This document shows, one piece after another, positions 59,561 through 64,000 of a stretch of DNA of 64,000 nucleotides. A program made the translations under genes and the position numbers. Under the pieces are notes generated by a model. That model searched no databases, was not told the origin of the DNA, and was given only the letters and a program-made list of their open reading frames with translations. Numbering within the stretch: the stretch's first letter is position 1; every line of letters starts with the position of its first letter. This stretch comes from Cyprinodon diabolis (lineage: Eukaryota > Chordata > Actinopteri > Cyprinodontiformes > Cyprinodontidae). The DNA is taken from positions 32,831,510 to 32,895,509 of the forward strand of contig CM060068.1 in NCBI GenBank assembly GCA_030533445.1. Reading direction: 5' to 3'.

Positions 59561-60333
59561 AAAGGTAAAAAGGTTGTGGCAGTGATAACACCTTTAGATA
59601 GAAAAAGAGCAAAGCAGATAAGCAGTGACTAAGTTTTGAGCATTTTTTAGTATGAACTATATCTGTTATGATTCTTTTGACTCCCCCTGTAGTTGTTTAG
59701 TGTTCTGCTATTTAGAGTGGCTCAATTGTTGAAAAGGAAATGCACCCCTTGCCATTTTAAGTAAGGATTCAAAACGTTCTTATCCCTAATTATGATCAAA
59801 TTGTTTGCTAAAACCATGTAAACTATGTTTAACTCTTAAAATTGCAAAATGAGCTATTAGCTATGATAAATCTATGTTTTTTGAACACAGAAAATTCAGT
59901 AAATTTACTAGTTTTTGAGAAATTTTTTTTGGCCTGAGTAAAGGTATCAATCTAAGATGAAAACTTCAGTTATCAGTGACTTGGTGATAACATATGTTCC
60001 TTGTAATACTTAAGCTAAAAAAACACAAAACACAGTGTTGGCTTGGTGCCCATTGCTTATAAAATGACCCATTTGTTTATCTTATGAAAGCATGGAGAAT
60101 TTCCCATTCTATTTGTCTGTTTAGATGTCATAAAATACCACAATGTCTCTCACAGACCTTTATAGTGTTTGACTCTTCACTACCTTACAATATGCAGTGC
60201 ACAGGGAATACTTTTTATTTGCCTTCAAATGCTAACCAAAATAAACTTAGAATGTTCCACACTATTATATACAAGTTCTTAATACATTACTAATTTTTTA
60301 AGTAAAACAATAAACAGAGTAGGTTTGGCTACT

Positions 60334-60645
60334 AGGGGTGTCCCGATCCGATATCAATATATCAGTTCGGTATTAGCGAAAAATCGCTATGAGGTAATAT
60401 TATGCAGCATCTAACATCAGTCTAAAGTTTCTGCAAATTAATGGTTGATATTACATGGATCATACCTTTTGCTGTTTACTTTTGTTCTCTGTTTTAGTAA
60501 AATCACAGGATCAAGCTTTTTTTACATACTATAGTAGGAAATGGGGACTAAAATAAGTCTGATTTGTGCTAATATCGTATCGAGTCAGTATCCATATTGG
60601 CCAACTTTCAAAGCTGGAATATCGGTATCGGAAATCCATTCTTAG
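60334..60645. mobile_element. hAT-type MITE remnant
   Basis: Begins CTAGGGGTGTCCCGATCCG and has GATATC near the start; near the far end ATATCGGTATCGGAAATCC occurs. These are the words that border a common fish hAT-derived repeat (AGGGGTGTCCCGATC... and ...ATCGGTATCGG). The far terminal repeat is not intact and I see no target duplication. No coding part. Confidence 0.5.
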
Positions 60646-61156
60646 TTGCTATTTCGTAATCCAATTATTCCAACAGCAAATGCATTATCTTGATACAATT
60701 TCCAGTGTCTGCTGTGACATGAAGGAGGCATACATTTTTATAGTGGTTGTGAAAACTGTACAGATGTTAAAAGTAATTATGGCATAGCAGTAAACAACTG
60801 CTTCTCTCCACCCAATATAACTCCCTCAATCTCAAAGTGTCATTCTTTTTCTTTTGCTTCCTATTTCGATTCTTTGTTTCCCATCTGTCTGAAGCAGTAG
60901 ATGTATTAAGGACAGCACAAGACTGGTGATGACAGTTCCTTTCATGTCCTTAGGGGAAATACAATAAGCTCTCTCCATCTCTCTCATCTCCCTGCAGCTC
61001 TTCCTCCCTGCCTTGCCTATTAGTGTCAAGGTTCAATGTTAGTGCTGTCAGCTCTTTGTATATTTTAGCTTTAAATTTCTCTGCCCTTAACCAGAGGTAT
61101 TGCATTTATCTTGGGCTACCTGTGCAGACATCTCTTCCCTTATTTTGTAATTTCTG

Positions 61157-61208
61157 TTTTTTTTTTTTTGTTTTGTTTTGTTTTTTTTTTTTTTTGGGGG
61201 GGGGGGGG
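61157..61208 (+). repeat. Poly-T then poly-G tract upstream of an itgbl1 acceptor
   Basis: A T run broken by single G's (61157-61195) directly joined to 13 G's (61196-61208), ending 67 bases before the exon at 61276. The acceptor itself has its own pyrimidine-rich text, CTCTGTCCTCCTCTGCCAG. The tract is likely a microsatellite-like run; an influence on splicing is possible but not shown. Confidence 0.85.
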
Positions 61209-61275
61209 TAATCCCATTGTTTGGGACAATATTATAACTCTTTTAAATAAAGGCCTCTCTGTCCTCCTCTGCCAG

Positions 61276-61422
61276 GTCATGGTTACTGCTCATGTGGACG
61301 GTGCATCTGTGAAAAGGGCTGGTTTGGGAAGCTGTGCCAGTTCCCCAGGTCCTGCGACATGAGTGACGCTCAGAGCAAGGAGCTTTGTGAGACGGAGGAT
61401 GGAGTCATTTGCAGTGGAAAAG
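61276..61422 (+). CDS. itgbl1: itgbl1 exon with I-EGF 8
   Basis: Codes for (G)[20 protein letters not shown], then [17 protein letters not shown] and [11 protein letters not shown]. Eight cysteines with the [11 protein letters not shown] segment that matches human repeat eight. Acceptor CCTCTGCCAG, donor GTGAAC at 61423. The length is 147 bases, phase 1 at both ends. The predicted frame reading [11 protein letters not shown] over it is an out-of-frame shadow. Confidence 0.96.
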
Positions 61423-63253
61423 GTGAACAAAAAATTTTATTTCCTTCAAATTCTTTAGGTTAGTATTTTTCTGTCAAGGTTTAAGCAAAAAAATATATAC
61501 AATTTAATGTTAAGAGGTAACATCTGAGGGACATAACTTGCTAAAATATTTTAATAAGTCAATTAGTTTTTTAGGGGTTTTGAAATAAAAATAAACAAAC
61601 AGCACCATATTTATGACAATTTTTTTTCAATACCCAACTACCACCACAACATTATTGAGGCTTAGTGGGGATATATATTTAATATATTTCTGTTTTATGT
61701 CAACGGTTACTCAATTGACAGGTCACCAGTAAAAGGGCGACTTGATGATGATTTGAATCCAGGATATTCTTTCTGGAAGAAAACAGTGCTACTAACTGTG
61801 CCAGTGTGCATCCCCCCCCCCTGCATTCCACCACATTATATCTAAAATAAAAATGTGCAAAAAGACTTACTACAGTGCGTTATGGTTTGAAAGTCTTCAT
61901 TGCTTACTGTAGGATGTGTCTTTTACATAACAAATTGCTTTGCAGCTTGTGTGCAAATTGCACAATGCCGTATTTGTGAGGCATTGTTTAAGACTGGGTG
62001 ATGATATTGATTTCTTTTCACCAGATGCGGGTTTATTATGTATGACTGCTGCACCTTCTAATTCAACTTACAAATGCTTAGTTTCTCCCTAAAGGTTAAT
62101 TTGCAAAAAAAGTGTAGAAAACTTCTACAATAAAACAAAGTATACCATTTCCCTACTATGTTTTAAGGGACACTGTTTTTTTTTTTTTCACTCTAAGTAA
62201 GTTTTGGAAGAGATGGTTATTTAATGCTTTTGAAAAGCATTGATTATTTTAAATAGTATAAAAAACATACTATGATAGTTTGCAAAATGTATGAATAACT
62301 GAAAATGCCAGTCCGTTCAAATATAAAAGCTGAGGATTTATTTGCACATGGTGCCTGTAGTATGTATTATTATTATTATTAATAATATTATTATTATTAT
62401 TGCTTTGACTGTGACTCCAACCATCAGTCCATCCGCTTTAACCAACCCTTCTGTCCTTGTATCATATTCCCTGAGCATTATATTGCCACCATCATATTTC
62501 TCATTTGTGTCATCAGGCTGTCTTCTGAATTAAAGTCCTTTAAACTCTTAATGCATTTTATTTCGCATCATTAAGCTACCAAAAAACTACACCACATAAC
62601 CTAGTTTGATGAAGTGGATCCAGAGGAATACAACTGCCAAAGAAAGTCAAGCCTTAAGCAAGCAGGGCTGGAAAAGGCAGATCTATCTTCTTTTCATGAC
62701 CAGCGTCTACCTTTGCCATTTTACTTTAACTTCCTCTCCTCCCTCCAGCTGCCTTACATTTTTTTGCTGTGGTCTGCTGTAGCCCTTTAGAGTAAAAACT
62801 GCGGTGAATGAAAAAATAAAAAAATAGCAGCTGAACCCCAGGGTATAAGAAAGAAAGCTTATAGCCTGATTTGTTTCTCCCTTCCAATTCGTAAAACGTT
62901 ATTATTCTGTAGCAACCCTAGAGAGAAAAGAAATGTAAACTGATGGAATGGAGAGGAAGTGTAAAGTGTGGGTGGATCGGTATCCTGGTGGTAAAACTGT
63001 ATTAGTAGCTCTTTCCTCAGGGGATATCTCTGTCCACTCTAACCAACTCCATTAATCTTCCTTAAAACTGATTACATAAATAAATAAATAAATCACAGAA
63101 GATTAAACATAACAGCTTTTATTGAAAAAAATAAAAACTGGCCAAGTGCATATATATATATATATAAAAAAAAAAAAATAAAAGCAAATACCAAGCTTTT
63201 AAAATATGTGTTGATATTTAAAATGTGGGTGTATGTGTAAATGCGTGTTACAG
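61423..63253 (+). other. itgbl1 intron of 1.8 kb
   Basis: GT-AG intron (donor GTGAAC, acceptor GTGTTACAG). AT-rich, with a C run (61812-61821), (TTA)n-type sequence at 62366-62401 and an AT run at 63149-63164. No transposon fragment is recognised. Confidence 0.85.
63149..63164. repeat. (AT)n run near an itgbl1 acceptor
   Basis: Eight AT units followed by 14 A's, about 90 bp before the exon at 63254. Low-complexity sequence only. Confidence 0.8.
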
Positions 63254-63367
63254 GTTCCTGTCACTGCGGCCAGTGCATTTGCTCTCCCCAAGAATGGTGG
63301 GTATCAGGAGAATCCTGCGAGTGTGATGACCGAGAGTGTGACAAGCATGATGGCCTCATCTGCACAG
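63254..63367 (+). CDS. itgbl1: itgbl1 exon with I-EGF 9
   Basis: Codes for (G)[18 protein letters not shown], then [15 protein letters not shown] and LICT. Eight cysteines; [20 protein letters not shown] is close to the human ninth repeat. Acceptor GTGTTACAG, donor GTAATG at 63368. The length is 114 bases, phase 1 at both ends. The next exon, with repeat ten and the stop, is not in the window. Confidence 0.96.
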
Positions 63368-64000
63368 GTAATGACACAAAGTGTTGTGAAGCTGTAACAG
63401 AACATACTGAGGGAGAGGACAGCAACAAACGCCTCACAGTGGGGTTTCCTTCCTTTCATAGCTAGATAAGAAGAAGCAAATATTGACTAAAATTGGCCAT
63501 AAAGTCTTTATCAAGTCTATTCAGATGTTTTAGAAAGGACGACACACAATTTAGTTTCCATCTCAGGGTGGTCTAAAATGAGTCTTAAAACTGTTTGGTT
63601 ACATTTGAATTGTATGATGATTATTTATTCAGTGTTGCTTTAGGTACTCTGCTCACCTTCTCAACTTGGAGCTTTTTTTCAAGCCAAGAGAATCAGAAAA
63701 CCAAAATAAATTGCATTCCATGTGTTACACATACAAACATTTAAACAATAATATTTTTATATCCGCCTGATACAATTTTTAGGTGTTGCTGATCGTGTTT
63801 TGGAAGGGCCAGCTCCTTCTATGAAAATGATTATTAGGCCTGCAGAAATACCTTCAAACAGAGATGGAAAATGTCATATTATTGTAGATCAGAATATGAA
63901 AGATTAATAAAAGTGTTTATCAAAAGTTACAATGTATTACATGTATTAACATAATCAAGAAGACAACTTTTACGATTGCTAATTACTGATTGCATTTTTT
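63368..64000 (+). other. itgbl1 intron after I-EGF 9 (5' part)
   Basis: Starts with donor GTAATG; AT-rich to the end of the window. No acceptor followed by an eight-cysteine or GWNG-type segment is seen, so the last coding exon is farther right. Confidence 0.8.

Larger units (their letters stand above)
50111..61275 (+). other. itgbl1 intron of 11.2 kb
   Basis: GT-AG intron (donor GTGAGA, acceptor CTCTGCCAG). It contains the repeat at 51435-51861, a Penelope-like fragment (53518-54370), a hAT element (54477-55441), retroelement tails (57165-57430, 58410-58800), a LINE 3' end (58870-59560), a hAT-type remnant (60334-60645) and a T/G tract just before the acceptor. 50111-51430, 51870-53510, 55450-57160 and 59570-60330 show nothing I can support. 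Confidence 0.8.
1005..63367 (+). other. itgbl1: itgbl1 gene span, nine internal exons (partial gene)
   Basis: The nine exons listed separately join in one frame, all through phase-1 introns, into about 426 residues made of nine successive integrin-type EGF modules with the C-x-C-x2-C-x-C core. Integrin beta subunits have only four such modules, so an unbroken run of nine identifies the ten-repeat protein ITGBL1/TIED; residue patterns around each module agree with what I recall of the human protein (about 494 residues). The start exon with the signal peptide and the last exon with repeat ten and the stop are outside the window. The family is secreted and lacks the integrin I-like domain and membrane anchor. 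Numbering the exons 2 to 10 assumes the human 11-exon layout. Confidence 0.95.

Noticed and set aside
1005..63367. Identification as a true integrin beta subunit (itgb1-itgb8)
   Set aside because: Integrin beta chains have only four I-EGF modules, preceded by hybrid and I-like domains; nine modules in a row, with the repeat-specific sequences seen here, fit only ITGBL1.

Overview
The window is an intron-rich, AT-rich stretch of vertebrate nuclear DNA, almost certainly from a teleost fish. It holds nine internal coding exons (+ strand, 1005-63367) of one gene, itgbl1 (integrin beta-like 1, also called TIED, ten integrin EGF-like repeat domains). The fish assignment rests on the transposon and retroelement load: several Tc1 families, hAT MITEs, Rex3/RTE-like LINE tails with GATG repeats, Penelope-like GIY-YIG fragments, DIRS-like remnants and tRNA-type SINEs. 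No prokaryotic signal (operons, Shine-Dalgarno sites, CRISPR) was seen.

Gene layout. Exons lie at 1005-1207, 24268-24414, 27820-27942, 29547-29687, 37981-38121, 38283-38429, 49994-50110, 61276-61422 and 63254-63367. All eight introns between them are GT-AG and phase 1. Each complete exon is a multiple of three and carries exactly one eight-cysteine integrin EGF (I-EGF) module. I-EGF 1 to 9 are therefore present; the exon with the signal peptide lies left of the window, and the exon with the tenth repeat and stop codon lies right of it. Introns range from 161 bp (38122-38282) to 23.06 kb (1208-24267). The product is expected to be a secreted, cysteine-rich, rod-like protein resembling the stalk of integrin beta subunits but without an I-like domain or membrane anchor.

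Non-coding landscape. Intron 1208-24267 carries an almost intact Tc1 transposon (4060-5307, one nonsense codon in the transposase), a second degraded Tc1 (9019-10640), a LINE interrupted by a TGTCA/TGACA-bounded repeat (2030-3130), two tRNA-type SINEs (6160-6528), a 1.4-kb GC-rich G-skewed island (15070-16500), and an almost palindromic 791-bp element flanked by TTAA (21220-22010). Intron 29688-37980 holds an unexplained open frame with a possible membrane helix and a splice-donor-like end (31308-31598) and a DIRS-like fragment (36115-36815). Intron 38430-49993 has a 2-kb element with inverted ends, a Tc1 remnant, a Penelope-like fragment and a GATG array. Intron 50111-61275 has a second Penelope-like fragment, a hAT element with a perfect 8-bp target duplication and a BED-finger remnant (54477-55441), and a LINE 3' end.

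Most other open frames are chance frames or pieces of these repeats. No tRNA or rRNA gene was recognised, and no second protein-coding gene is securely supported. Family names for repeats come from recognised motifs and recalled families; no database search was possible.
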